Origin: Paraphaeosphaeria minitans
Lineage: Eukaryota; Ascomycota; Dothideomycetes; Pleosporales; Didymosphaeriaceae
Reading direction: 5' to 3'
DNA: 64,000 nt
NCBI GenBank assembly: GCA_015832175.1
Contig: WJXW01000003.1
Span: 3,038,001 to 3,102,000, forward strand
The notes below the pieces were generated by a model. The model saw only the letters and a list, made by a program, of their open reading frames with translations, had not been told where the DNA came from and made no database searches. Positions 34,302 to 45,135 of this stretch are shown here, one piece after another. Made by a program: the position numbers and the translations under genes. Positions within the stretch are counted from its first letter, which is position 1. The number at the start of each line of letters is the position of its first letter.

Positions 34302-35109
34302 AGAAGAGGTATGGCTGCTGTTGAATTCGATAAGAGGGTGTCAGAGGTCGATGTGATTCGGTTAGGGAGAGCGAACATCCCTTCAAGATTGGCTCGAGGC
34401 CTGCAATGTCACCAGGGAATGCGGTGAACCAAAACACCTCGAAGCCTACTGAGACATCTGGAGGATGGGGGTTTTGGACCAGCTAGATAGCTGATGTGGA
34501 AGCAGATTGCGCCTCTGCCTCTGACCGGAGGACTTGGAGATGACCACTCCCGTCTGACCATTTCGAACCACAGTTAGCTTGGCGAAGAGGTCTCAATGAT
34601 TTCCTAATACCACATGCAAAGCATACCCACCCGCGTATCCCTGGTACGCACATACGTAGCAACAAGCTGCAATGCCAATAGAGATTTAAAATCAATAGGT
34701 TGAAAGCTACCGCAGAGTCGAGAAGTTCAGTGCCTAAGTCTCCATACTGAAACCTCTACGAGCGCCACTTTTTCAGCACTGCGGAGCATTTTACCACGTC
34801 AACCTGATACGAGTTGCAACCTCGGAACTTCCCAGTTTGTCACCCCTCATCGTACCTCGGCGGGGCCCACTTGCGCACTGTCGCACGCGTCCACGCCTTT
34901 CAGACGACAGCTCTGACAAACATCCCGCATATAGCTTCCAATTCGCTTTTAGCGCCCTAGCCTTCCCATATATGTACGTCCAATTGATCTTCCCATGCAT
35001 CCTACCGTCCGTTGCTGACTCGCACAGCACAACACTAGCATCCACGCTGTCAGCAGCGCTCCAAGCTCCCCACCACCACAACCCCACACACCCTCGCCCG
35101 TCCGCCCAC
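34302..35109. other. Intergenic stretch, no gene recognised
   Basis: The frame of the next gene stays open upstream to about 34840 but has no well-placed conserved sequence, so it is treated as promoter and leader. Confidence 0.45.
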
Positions 35110-35682
35110 ATGCCACCTCCCTCCCTCCTCCGACTCTGCACCCGCATCTCAAAATCCACAGCTGCACCACGCCGACCCCTCACCTGCACGCGCTTCGTAC
35201 CACGACCGACAAACACACATCCCAGCTTTGGGCTCAGCAGGACAATGGCATCTTCCACCGCGCCACTGCAGGAGTGGCTCGTCATCGTGCCAGACTTTGA
35301 GGGCGCGCTCGAGAAGCGGCTTGCGGTCCGGGGGGAGCATCTTACCGAGGTGAAGAAGGATGATGAGCGTTTCTGGCTGTGGGGTGGTACGTTTATATGC
35401 TCTGCTTTCTCCCGCATGTCTCTTTCGCGTCGTGCTCCTGGATGGAAGCTTGACTGGGGTACATATATGCTAACAGTCCCTTCTGCAGGCGCGATGCTAG
35501 AAGAGCCAATCACTGAGGGCCAGGCGCCGAAGATGAAGGGGTCTGCCATGCTGATTGGGGCGAACTCGAGGGAGGAGGTTGTGGAGAGGCTGAAGAAGGA
35601 TGTTTATGTGAAGGGGGAGGTGTGGGATTGGACTAAAGTGCAGATTATTCCATTTAAGAGCGCATTGAGAAAGGCCTTGTAG
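35110..35682 (+). CDS. YCII-domain protein, probably mitochondrial
   Basis: Two exons, 35110-35386 and 35489-35682, with a 102-nt intron (GTACGT, GCTAAC, CAG); 156 residues. The C-terminal ~100 residues form a YCII-like (dimeric alpha/beta barrel) domain: EWLVIVPDFEGALEKRLAVR, EHLTEVKKDDERFWLWGGAMLEEP, KGSAMLIGANSREEVVERL and DVYVKGEVWDWTKVQIIPFK. The first ~45 residues are rich in Arg/Ser/Thr with no acid (MPPPSLLRLCTRISKST...), resembling a mitochondrial presequence. An internal start at 35245 (MASSTAPLQEW) would give a 111-residue cytosolic form. YCII proteins are small enzymes or accessory factors of mostly unknown reaction. Confidence 0.85.
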   Translation: MPPPSLLRLCTRISKSTAAPRRPLTCTRFVPRPTNTHPSFGLSRTMASSTAPLQEWLVIVPDFEGALEKRLAVRGEHLTEVKKDDERFWLWGGTFICSAFSRMSLSRRAPGWKLDWGTYMLTVPSAGAMLEEPITEGQAPKMKGSAMLIGANSREEVVERLKKDVYVKGEVWDWTKVQIIPFKSALRKAL

Positions 35683-35913
35683 GGTTCGACGCCTCCAAAG
35701 AGAGATTCAAGGATGGAGCAGATAAATGTTACTTTCTGAATTAAGTTGTGCTCAAGCTAAATAACATGCAAACATGGTAAAACAATCATATCCTCCGCGT
35801 TAACCAAGTCGGGACCCATGAACGCCATTGACCATAAACACATGGAAACAGTACTCGCCTGCTCATCTCCGTGGAATATTTACCTGTACACGTCGCATCA
35901 TAAACTCTCACAT

Positions 35914-38767
35914 CTAGCCACTGCACATGATGCAAGCCTCCTTGTTCTCTATTGAGCAAGCGAGCACAGCGTCGGAGTAGATGTCCCCCTCGCGATCAGT
36001 GCTCTCCTTGCCATCTTCCTCCTGGGTGGACGCTGCTTCTGGCAGGGCCTCGTCATCGGGAAGCTTGCCAGTAGACTCAACTGCAATGACCTTGGGGCTC
36101 TCACCCTCGGGCACGTCAGCTTTGAAGGGCTTGTCGGCAAGCGCGTCCTTAGCCGCGCCGTTCAACTGCTTGTTCTCTAAGCCGATAGGCGGTGTTGCCG
36201 ATGGGGTTGGGACTCCGTTGGACGACGCAACTCCGTTGGCAGTCTTGGAGGCGAACATTGGTTGGGGAATAGGAGTCGGGACCGGTGAGGTGCTGGCACC
36301 CAGGAGTCGTCGCTTGCCCGCGAGAGACTTGGCGACATTGGTATCCTGAACCAACAACGCCTCCTGATCTACAGTGAACTGGATAGGAGCAGAGGCAGCC
36401 ATGGTTCGGAGGTAGTACAACCCAGTCTTCAGACCAAGCTTCCAGCCAGCAAAATGCATGGACGTGATTTTACCCATGGTAGGCTCCTTCATGTGAATGT
36501 TCAGCGACTGGGATTGATCGATGAAGGCACCACGGTCAGCGGACATCTGGATGATGTTACGCTGCGAGATTTCCCAAACGGTCTTGTACAGGGCCTTGAT
36601 CTCGTCAGGAATGTTGGGGATGCGTTGGATGGAACCACCATCAGCGATGATTCGGTTCTTCATGTTATCGGACCAGAGGCCCATGTCGACAAGATCCTTG
36701 AGCAACCAAGGGTTGACGACCTGGAACTCACCAGCCAACACACGACGAGAGTAGATGTTGGAAGTGTAGGGCTCGAAGCACTCGTTGTAGCCGAGGATCT
36801 GCGAAGTAGAGGCTGTCGGCATGGGTGCCACGAGCAGAGAGTTGCGGACACCGTGCTGAGCAATCTTCTCCTTCAACGACGCCCAGTCCCACAAGTCAGT
36901 GGGGGTGACGTTCCACATGTCGTATTGAAGAATGCCCTGAGAGACAGGGGACCCTTCGTAGGTCTCGTACGGTCCGAGCTCCTTGGCCAAGTCGCAGGAC
37001 GAAGTCAAAGCTGCGTGGTAGATAGTTTCAAAGATCTGGATGTTGAGCTTCTTAGCCTCGGGGGATTCGAAAGGCATGCGAAGAGACAGGAAGGTATCGG
37101 CGAGACCTTGCACACCGAGACCGACGGGCCGGTGCCTAAAGTTGCTCTTGCGAGCCTCCGGGACAGGGTAGTGGTTGACCTCGATAATCTTGTTCAAGTT
37201 GCGAGTGACAATCTGAGTGACTTCGTGTAGCTTCTGGAAGTCAAACACACCATTCTTCTCGTCGACATACCTAGGGAGGGCGAGAGAGGCAAGATTGCAT
37301 ACAGCAACCTCATCAGGGGCGGTGTACTCGATAATCTCAGTGCAGAGATTGGAGCTGCGGATAGTTCCGAGGTTCTTCTGGTTGCTCTTGCGGTTACATG
37401 CGTCTTTGTAGAGCATGTAGGGGTTTCCGGTTTCAGTCTGAGCCTCGAGGATAGCATACCATAGCTTCTGAGCACGGATAGTTTCACGTCCACGGCCCTC
37501 AGCTTCGTACCTGGCGTATAGAGCCTCAAACTCCTCACCGTAGACGTCTGCGAGACCAGGGGCTTCGCTGGGGCAAAACAGGGTCCACTCGCCATTCTCT
37601 TGGACACGCTTCATGAACAGGTCCGGTACCCACAGGGCATAGAACAGGTCACGCGCACGTACCTCCTCCTTGCCGTGGTTCTTTCGTAGGTCAAGGAAGC
37701 TGAATACGTCTGCGTGCCAAGGCTCTAGGTAGATAGCGAAGGCACCGGGACGCTTGTTGCCTCCCTGGTCAACATATCTAGCGGTGTTGTTGTACACACG
37801 GAGCATAGGAATGAGACCGTTGGAGGTACCGTTGGTTCCTCCAATGTATGAGCCGGTGGCGCGGATACAGTGCACGTTCAGACCAATACCGCCAGCAGTC
37901 TTGGAGATCATGGCGCACGTCTTTAATGTGTCGTAGATACCCTCGATGCTGTCTTCCTTCATGTCGATAAGGAAGCAAGATGACATCTGAGGAGACGGTG
38001 TACCCGCATTGAAGAGTGTGGGGGAGGCGTGCGTGAAGTATTTTTGCGACATCATGTCGTAGGTCTCGATAGCCTTCTCAATATCCTCACCGTGGATGCC
38101 CACAGCAACACGCATGAGCATGTGTTGTGGACGCTCGGCTACCTTGCCGTTGATGCGGAGAAGGTATGATCGCTCCAGGGTCTTGAACCCAAAGAACTGG
38201 TAGTTGAAGTCGCGGTCGTATACAATAGCCGAGTTGAGCTCTTCGGCATGGTTTTGTATGATGGTGTAGACTTCATCCGATATCATCGGTTGATGCTTGT
38301 CGTTCTTTGGGTTGATATAGTCATGTAGATCCTGGATCACAGACGAGAATTGCTTCTTGGTCTGCTTGTGGAGGTTGGACACGGCGATACGCGCGGCGAG
38401 AATCGCATAGTCGGGATGTGTGACAGTCATGTATGCTGCTGTCTCAGCGGCCTTGCAATTGTTAGTCTCGTTGCCAAACATCAAGACAGATTGCAACGCA
38501 CCAAATTGTCCAGCTCGACCGTCGTGACACCATGATATACACCCGAGATGACTTTCATTGTGATGGCAGCAGGGTCGACATGGTCCGGGTCGAGGCCGTA
38601 ACATAGCCTCGACACACGGGCTGTGATCTTGTCGAACTGAACGCGTTCTTTACGTCCGTCTGAAGCACCATGTCAGTTCTGTCGACAGTATGCAGGCGGC
38701 AGCAGGGGTAGAAATCGAAATGGGATCATGCATGCAGGTCGTACATACCGCGCTTGTGAACAAACAT
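35914..38767 (-). CDS. RNR1: Ribonucleoside-diphosphate reductase large subunit
   Basis: Three exons on the minus strand: a 19-nt first exon (38749-38767, MFVHKR), 38502-38659 and 35914-38451; 904 residues. The join gives [26 protein letters not shown], the usual N-terminal ATP-cone start. Catalytic residues are all visible: SSCFLIDM (substrate-binding Cys), NLCTEIIEY (N-x-C-x-E, radical Cys and Glu) and [13 protein letters not shown] (second redox Cys). Substrate and effector loops are also intact. The last residues, EACIMCSG, carry the C-terminal CxxC that regenerates the active-site disulphide, after a ~100-residue variable Ser/Pro tail. The enzyme reduces NDPs to dNDPs with the small subunit. 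Introns use GTATGT...CAG and GTGCGT...CAAG. The gene is divergent from MRPL8, and the shared region holds MluI-box-like sites. Confidence 0.97.
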
Positions 38768-39131
38768 CTTGGAAGCGTAAAGTAATTAGGTGTATGTGGG
38801 TATCTCGACGCGTGAAGAATGGGTGTGAAAGCGGATTGGGGAAGAGGAGTGGGAGGCTTTTAAATCAAGACGCGTCAAAGCAAAACACGCGCGGGACACG
38901 CACGGCCGGGACGCGCTTTCTTTGCCACTTAAAGCAGAAAGTGGTTGCTTGATCAGCGCACGTGCCCTCACGCTAGACCGGCGCGGCAGCACGTTTCGCC
39001 GAAACTTTTCAGGACCGCGCGAGGGCGAGGAACGGACAGCAAGCGATTGGAGGGCTCCGCGTCATCTGCAGCTGGGACCGTTTGCTTCAATTCCTTTTCT
39101 TTTCCGCCGCTGATCCTCGTCGCTACCCACG
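38768..39131. promoter_or_regulatory. Divergent RNR1/MRPL8 promoter with ACGCGT (MluI-box-like) elements
   Basis: The 364-bp gap contains ACGCGT at 38808-38813 (in CGACGCGTGA) and at 38870-38875 (in AGACGCGTCA), plus related ACGCGC at 38887-38892 and 38911-38916. ACGCGT is the core of the MluI cell-cycle box bound by the MBF factor (Mbp1-Swi6 in budding yeast), which drives RNR1 in G1/S. The sites lie 41-149 bp upstream of the RNR1 ATG. MBF control in this fungus is inference. Confidence 0.6.
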
Positions 39132-39989
39132 ATGGCGGGCGGACACATGAAATACCGCCATTTGAGCCGGTCGTCGTCGCATCGACAAGCGCTCCTCCGA
39201 AACCTCGTCACATCGCTCTTCAAACAGGAATCGATAACTACAACATGGCACAAGGCGAAGGAGGCGCAGAGACTGGCGGAGAAGCTCGTTACGCTGGGAA
39301 AGAAGAACACGGAAGCGACGCGGCGGAGAGCACAGCAGATATTCTTCGTATGACAGTTGTTGTAGCTCCTTGTATCGCGAGCTAACACTTACCAGGAGCC
39401 CAATGAACTGGTCCCCAAGCTTTTCGGTCCCATTAGAGAACGCTACCTCGAGCGCCCTGGTGGTTACACACGCGTCCTCCGTATCGAGCCTACAAAGGAA
39501 GATCAAGCCGAGTCTGCCATTCTCGAGTTGGTCGACGGACCGAAAGACATGCGCTTTGCCATGACCGCGAAGACGCTATCAAACCTACCAGAGAGTACAC
39601 GTATGAACGAGCTCACAGCGAAGAACGTGAAGAAGGTCACGCAATTTCGGCAGGATGGAGTTGAGCATCTGCGAAACATGGTCGAGAAGATGAGGGAGGG
39701 CAAGAGGAAGAGTTGGGACACCAGAACGCTACTAGGACCGAGGAGGGTGTACCTGCTGGAAGAGAGGCAGGTGAGGGATAGGCATCTGCCCGAAGCGGTC
39801 AACGATGGTGAGCTACCGAACCCCGTCAAAATGCTACACGGCGGAGTGCTTCAGAAAGGCACAAAGATCTGGAATGTACGGGATATCGTGGAACGGCAAA
39901 AGAACAAGGCCCGGGAGGCTGCGCGGTTGGAGGCCGAGAAGGCACAAAAGAAACAACAGAAGCAGCCCAAAGCTCTCCAATCGGCTTAG
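39132..39989 (+). CDS. MRPL8: Mitochondrial large-subunit ribosomal protein bL17m
   Basis: Two exons, 39132-39347 and 39396-39989 (269 residues), with a 48-nt intron (GTATGA, GCTAAC, CAG). The N-terminal domain is the bacterial L17 fold: [54 protein letters not shown] and then, in exon 2, the [25 protein letters not shown] segment. It is followed by a ~150-residue fungal-specific extension rich in Lys/Arg/Glu ([36 protein letters not shown]) ending in KKQQKQPK. The product is part of the mitochondrial ribosome large subunit. There is no obvious cleavable presequence, as in many bL17m proteins. It shares its 5' region with RNR1. Confidence 0.92.
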
Positions 39990-40292
39990 AGCTGAAACCT
40001 CTGTACTATACTGTCTTCATAATAGACTTCAATACCCTGTATACAACATTCATCGCTGAACGCGAACTACCCATGGAAACCATGTCAAAAACTGGATTCA
40101 TGCGACAAAACAGCAAAAGTTCAGTGTTGAAAGTGTGGACATGTAGCTATAGTATAGCCCCAGTCCGCCACTGCTAGCAGCGGCATCTGCATCAAATTGT
40201 TTGTACTCGGACACTGCTGCACACTCCATCCAAGTGAGAATTGGCAGACAGCGTCATTCTCACCCCAGTGATGTTGACTAGATTGTGCCAAG
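39990..40292. other. Short intergenic stretch
   Basis: MRPL8 3' region; nothing else recognised. Confidence 0.4.
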
Positions 40293-41495
40293 TCACAAAA
40301 CGTCCAGATCTCTCCCGCAACCGCAGCTCACTAGAAACCCTCGATAGGAATCTTGCATTTTCTTTGCTTCGGCGTTAGTCTGCGTTCGCAATCTCTGAAC
40401 TTCTAACTGGAGGTGCACTTTTGCTTCGATAGTTGAGCAAAGCAGAGCTTCAAGATTCTCTGTTGCAGCTCTGGAGAATAGAAGTTGTGTTTGGAGGAGG
40501 TTGACGTGTTCCTCCAAATTTGCAGTCGGTGACGTGGCGTGTCCGGAGCTGTCGTTATCGATCGTGACGCAGTCACCATGTATGTTGGCCTGGGATGTTT
40601 TTGTGATGGCGTTCACTTGGTCGTCCTTTGACCCACATAATGAGCCTATCCTTGTCGATTGACTATACTGTTCCTGCAATTGAAACCGCGTTTCTTTGTG
40701 TTGTGTTGCAGTAGAATCTGTGTCGTTCTGAACAACTTCAGCTGGGTGAATCAAAAAGTCTTTTTGTGCGCGCGTAATTCCTCGTTCCCGCTGACTCTTG
40801 CGATTTTTCTTGCAATTGGGTGAGTGCTCGCCGATCATGCATAGGGGTAATCTCTTTCTGCTTTTGCAATTGCAAGTAAAGTTCTGATGCACGCTCCTTG
40901 CTCCCTTTGTTCATATTTTGCTGATAGTTCCTGCCGCATCTTATCGAGCTCCATGTGTTCTCGTTAGCCATTTTACTCCGTAGGTATGCGAGTTCCCGCG
41001 CATGCGTCTTTATCAAGGCTTCTATGTCATGATCAAAAGTGCTCGACTCTTGGTGGAACCTTGTGAATGGTGGCTTATACCTGCCATGCAGCAAGTCCTC
41101 TTGTCTTTCAGGCGTTTTATGCTTCACGAGAAATAATTGTTCCTCCGTTCGGGGCATCAAAAAAGGTGCAGGTAGGGCATCGTACCATATCGCCCTAAGG
41201 TTTGCTTCAAAACGCCAGTGATCAGTGCACAGAATAAACCGGCCAAATATCGGACTGCCGAATCGTCCAAGATGGGAGCGGATGAAACCAGGAGTTGGCA
41301 TATCTCAACGAAAACATCTTTTTCGATACGAAACCGTGGGCCAACAACTATGCCACATGATCAGTCTTCTTCCCTTTCTCTAACATAACGACATAGGAAT
41401 GTTGGAATGTATTCGTCATTTGCGGTTAAAGGTATGCCTGCTTTGGTAAGGATGTCGCAAGCATCTATGCTAGAAACGGGAATTTTCGAAGACAT
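40293..41495 (-). pseudogene. Coiled-coil gene with broken frames (probable pseudogene)
   Basis: Coding-like sequence runs along the minus strand but jumps between frames. An ATG at 41495 opens MSSKIPVSSIDACDILTKAG and PLTANDEYIPTFL. A possible 47-nt intron follows (GTCGTT...CTGAT...TAG), then either IEKDVFVEICQLLVSSAPIL or, in another frame, RFILCTDHWRFEANLRAIWY. Later comes DIEALIKTHARELAYLRSKM, then in a different frame HMELDKMRQELSAKYEQRE, then back to KERASELYLQLQKQKE. Finally NLEEHVNLLQTQLLFSR and the helix up to DLDVL appear in another frame, ending at 40293. The Leu/Lys/Glu spacing suggests a coiled-coil protein. Several frame changes without good splice sites suggest decay, but a multi-intron gene that I failed to assemble is possible. 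The family is not recognised. Confidence 0.45.
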
Positions 41496-41974
41496 TTGGT
41501 GGTAGTGGGTTTGGCTCGGCGACTAGGCAGGGCAAAACAAAGCCCGGTATAAAAAAAACCCATGGACCCTTTTTAAGGACTTGATATATAATCACTCGTT
41601 GCATCGCAACAGCAGCTGCATATGCGGTTCAAACACTGTATCATCTCCGCACGCAGACAGACAACGAACGCTCCTGCTAGTATATGAATTATGCTTTATT
41701 TGCAGATCTTGATAGGCTCGCTCATGTTCAAGCTGCAACCAAGTGGCTTATGCGAAACGCGAGTACATAGGCGCCCTGGTGAGCAAGGATGCACTCGTCC
41801 CAGCGCACCTCGGATGTTCGCGCGCTTACAGAAAACGCACATGCATCTATAGTCACACGATCTATTTCAGGTAGAGCACATATGGCATCACAAAGAAACA
41901 GACGATGCTGCAGCGAGGACTTTTTGATGTTTTTGTTTTGCTGATCGTATCTATGACCTTCTGGTAAGGCTATT
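41496..41974. other. Intergenic stretch, no gene recognised
   Basis: AT-rich region between two minus-strand loci; nothing specific recognised. Confidence 0.5.
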
Positions 41975-42848
41975 TCAGGCCTTCTTAGTGATGCGGAACC
42001 TAGGCGAGATCATCAAAAGCTGTTCAAACTGGAGACAATTCAAAGTGGACTCACAAGAACAAGCTTTGTCTCAAGTAGACCTCTTTTTCAGGATCATCCT
42101 CAACTTCCTTCACATCGAACATCTTCTTCGCCACTTTCATGAACTGCAGATCTGCTCTTCTCCTTTTCTTGAAACAGAAGTAGCATACAGTCTTTTCTCC
42201 GATCAAATCCTTGAGCGTCTCCTGCAGCAGTGGAAACGCTGGTTCGAAGTAAACACAGTCAGCGGCTAGGATGATGTCTGGGTGCTTCGGCAGGCCAGAC
42301 GGGGTAGGCTGGCCCCAGTTATATATTGTGGCGGAGACCTTTGACGTGAGGTCGTTAAGGGCGATGTTCTGCTTCATCAATTCGAACATGGGTACTTGGT
42401 CCGTGATGTGGAGGGTAGTGTTGGTCTCACAGCCCAGGGCTACGGCGAGGCTATTGCACGTCAGAAGCTCGGTCGTGGACGTTCAGACTATCGATATTGC
42501 GTGTATAGTCAGTGGAGTTCGTATAAACACGTACCCAACCAGGCCACCACCAGCACCAAGCTCAACACTAGATCATGTCAGCTGCAGATCATCACGACGC
42601 ACGGGGGAAGATTACATTTCTTTCCCATTCAGATCACTTCTATGCTTTGTCAGCATATATTTGCTGAGCACCATGCCCGCTGGCCACAATTGTCCACCAC
42701 AGCCATTCTTCAGGTCTTCCTGAAGTTTCAGTGGTGGCGACAACAGTCCCTCGAAGTCCACTTCAGAAACTCCGGCAGACTTCATCAAGGCAGGCGGAAC
42801 AAGGTCCTCGCTCACCCCGAAGACGCCGTTGCCTTCGCTATCGGACAT
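41975..42848 (-). CDS. EFM6: Protein-lysine N-methyltransferase EFM6 (METTL21-like, elongation factor 1A)
   Basis: Four exons on the minus strand: 42616-42848, 42535-42567, 42055-42450 and 41975-41999; 228 residues. The second exon (33 nt) and last exon (25 nt) are tiny, but phases and splice sites (GTAATC, GTACGT, GTGAGT; TAG acceptors) agree. The joined product reads GGQLWPAGMVLSKYML, then KEIVELGAGGGLVGLAVALG (SAM-binding motif I), TTLHITDQVPM (motif II acidic residue) and PDIILAADCVYFEPAFPLL, the DxxY-type catalytic region of METTL21-like lysine methyltransferases. It ends SLFLFRITKKA. In yeast, Efm6 methylates a lysine of translation factor eEF1A; assignment to Efm6 rather than a sister enzyme rests on overall resemblance. 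Without the last exon the protein would end 7 residues earlier. Confidence 0.82.
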
Positions 42849-43674
42849 GGCTAAGTCGTCGAACTGAGTGCGGCGAACAATTAATACATCAGTGGGAAGA
42901 ACGACTATGGAGGGGAAACTTTAGTATGTCTAGCCGCACTGGGAATAATTTTGTCTGTCAGGGAAAGAGTACGGTAAGCGAGAACGCGTCTCTCGCCATC
43001 CCGCAGCAACGAGCCTTCTCACCGAATCCTCGGTGATCTTCAATGCAGCTGCTTTTCCATGATTCACATATTGACTCAGTCTAATCGTTGATCACCCTGT
43101 CGATGTCGGCACAGGGGTGCTGTTGTCAAGCCGACCTTGCGGGCAATGTATCACTGTCTCGAGACTTGGATAGGCACGCAGGTGCGCCATATACCTAGGT
43201 ATAGCAGAAACATCGGCAAGTTGATGATATCTATACATTAGTTTACTGTTGTCTCTTAGTGTCTGCGAAAGATGCTTTCCCCGCGCTTGTATAACTTATT
43301 TGCGTTACCGTACTCACATGCCAAGGATGTATTCGGAATGAGCGGAACGGAACGACATCTTCACATCCTTCTTTTACTTCGGTCCATCGCATGGTTTGCT
43401 TCGAGAGTCTTCCTTCTTTGCGTCTGTGACTCGAGTCAGGCTCTCAGGATATACCTTGTACACGTTGCCACGGCACCGACATCGAGTCGCCAACGCATCC
43501 CAGCCTCGCCAATTACTCGAGGCTGACTAGCCACCTCACAAATGATCTCATACCGTATCGCAGCGGGACCAAGCCGCGTCCCTGCCCTCGCCCTTTGACC
43601 ACCCGCATATCTCACACCTAGGCCTTTAGAACACTCGTACTACCGTTTTGGCGTTGCAGCCCTTGCGAACAGCC
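42849..43674. other. Intergenic stretch, no gene recognised
   Basis: An ATACCTAGGTAT motif at 43190-43201 belongs to the scattered motif class noted elsewhere. No supported gene. Confidence 0.5.
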
Positions 43675-45135
43675 ATGAGGTTACCCAGCCTGCTTGCGCT
43701 TCCACCTACCATTCTACTCCTCTGCGCTGCGTCTGCTACCGCCGAACCACAATGGCCACACAACCTGCCGAAGCACATGAAATACTTTCCAGAGGACGAG
43801 ACCCACGTAAAGCGCAGTTTGGACATACAAGAGAAAATAAGAAGAGAGAAACCCATTGGTGTGAAGAAGATGAGCAGCGATGCGGGCGAGATGTTCATGT
43901 TTGACAATTGGATATTTGCGTCGGACATAAGAAACAAGGAGGAAAACGGATATTCAAATACCGATCGCAGAGGGTTGGCAAATATAACGGGACAATTTGA
44001 GACAGCGTTGCGACCGGTCGAGGAGGGCTTACACCTCGACTCGTATCTACGATTTCGGGCAAGAAACATGCTCTTGAAGCGCGGCTTCAAGTGTCCCACC
44101 GGCACGAACGATTGCTCGTCGATCGGGCAACCGAATAGTTGCTGCAGCACATCAAGTACTTGCATGAAGATATCCGACCAAGGATTCGGCCCTGTGGGTT
44201 GCTGTCCGAGCGGAGAAAGTTGTAGCGGAGGCATAAGTTGTAACACCGATCAAGGCTACACCAGCTGCCCAGAGTCCCCGAATGGAGGTTGCTGCCTGCC
44301 AGGATACAGCTGCTCAGGTGTTGGATGTAAGTGGTGAACGACCATTAATGCAGCGATTGGAACTCACCTTTTGATAGGCGTTGCAATCGAAACGTCCATC
44401 ACGTACGTCCAGCCTTCAACGTCCACGTCAGCATCTAGTGCTGCCTCCTCGACTGAGGTCATTGTAATCCCGACTACACAACCCATCTCTTCCACATCGA
44501 CTTCGCCTACACCCACACCCACACCCACACCGTCAACGTCCAGCACATGCAGCACAGGCTGGTTCTCGTGTCCAGTATCTGTTGGAGGAGGTTGCTGTCA
44601 AAACGGAAGGACTTGTGCAACAGGTGCTTCTTGTCTCGGTGATGACACTTCCAGTACCATGGCTCCCTCGGCGCCGGTCCGCCCGACAAGCGATTCTGGC
44701 TCCACATCTGCACCGCCCCCATCCTCTTCACCAACCGATTCCGTTTGCCCTACAGGCTTCTACGTCTGCAGCGCATACTATCCTTCCGGCTGCTGTCGCG
44801 TCGGCTCCGATTGCCAAACGACTGGCTCATGCATACCCACCGCAAGCACAACTGTTGTTAATACCAACGGAGTGGTGATTGTGGCGCCGAGCGGTGCAAG
44901 TGTCGCTCCGCAAGGCGGGAGTTGCCCAAGTGCCTGGTACAGCTGTGCCGCAAGCTTGGGTGGAAATTGCTGTCCAAATGGCTACTCTTGCGGGGGCCAA
45001 TGCACAGCGACAGCTGGCTCAAGTGTCGCAGACAAAGTGGCGCCTAGTGCAGCAGCTACTATACCTTCTGCGATTTCCATTTGGACTATAATGACTGGTG
45101 CTGTTGGTATTGGAATTGCTATGATCATGCTTTGA
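43675..45135 (+). CDS. Secreted Cys-rich, Ser/Thr-rich GPI-type cell-surface protein
   Basis: Two exons, 43675-44326 and 44378-45135 (intron GTAAGT...TAG); 469 residues. The start MRLPSLLALPPTILLLCAASATA is a clear signal peptide. A ~110-residue hydrophilic region follows, then repeated Cys modules with a C-x(5)-C-x(6-8)-CC-x(5)-C pattern: FKCPTGTNDC...NSCC, YTSCPESPNGGCCLPGYSC, GWFSCPVSVGGGCCQNGRTC, GFYVCSAYYPSGCCRVGSDC and AWYSCAASLGGNCCPNGYSC. They are separated by Ser/Thr/Pro linkers that are likely O-glycosylated, one with a PTPTPTPTP run encoded by an ACCCAC repeat. The C-terminus is a hydrophobic tail without basic residues (MTGAVGIGIAMIML) after a small-residue stretch, as for GPI anchoring. 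It is probably a cell-wall or plasma-membrane surface protein; ligand unknown. Confidence 0.85.
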
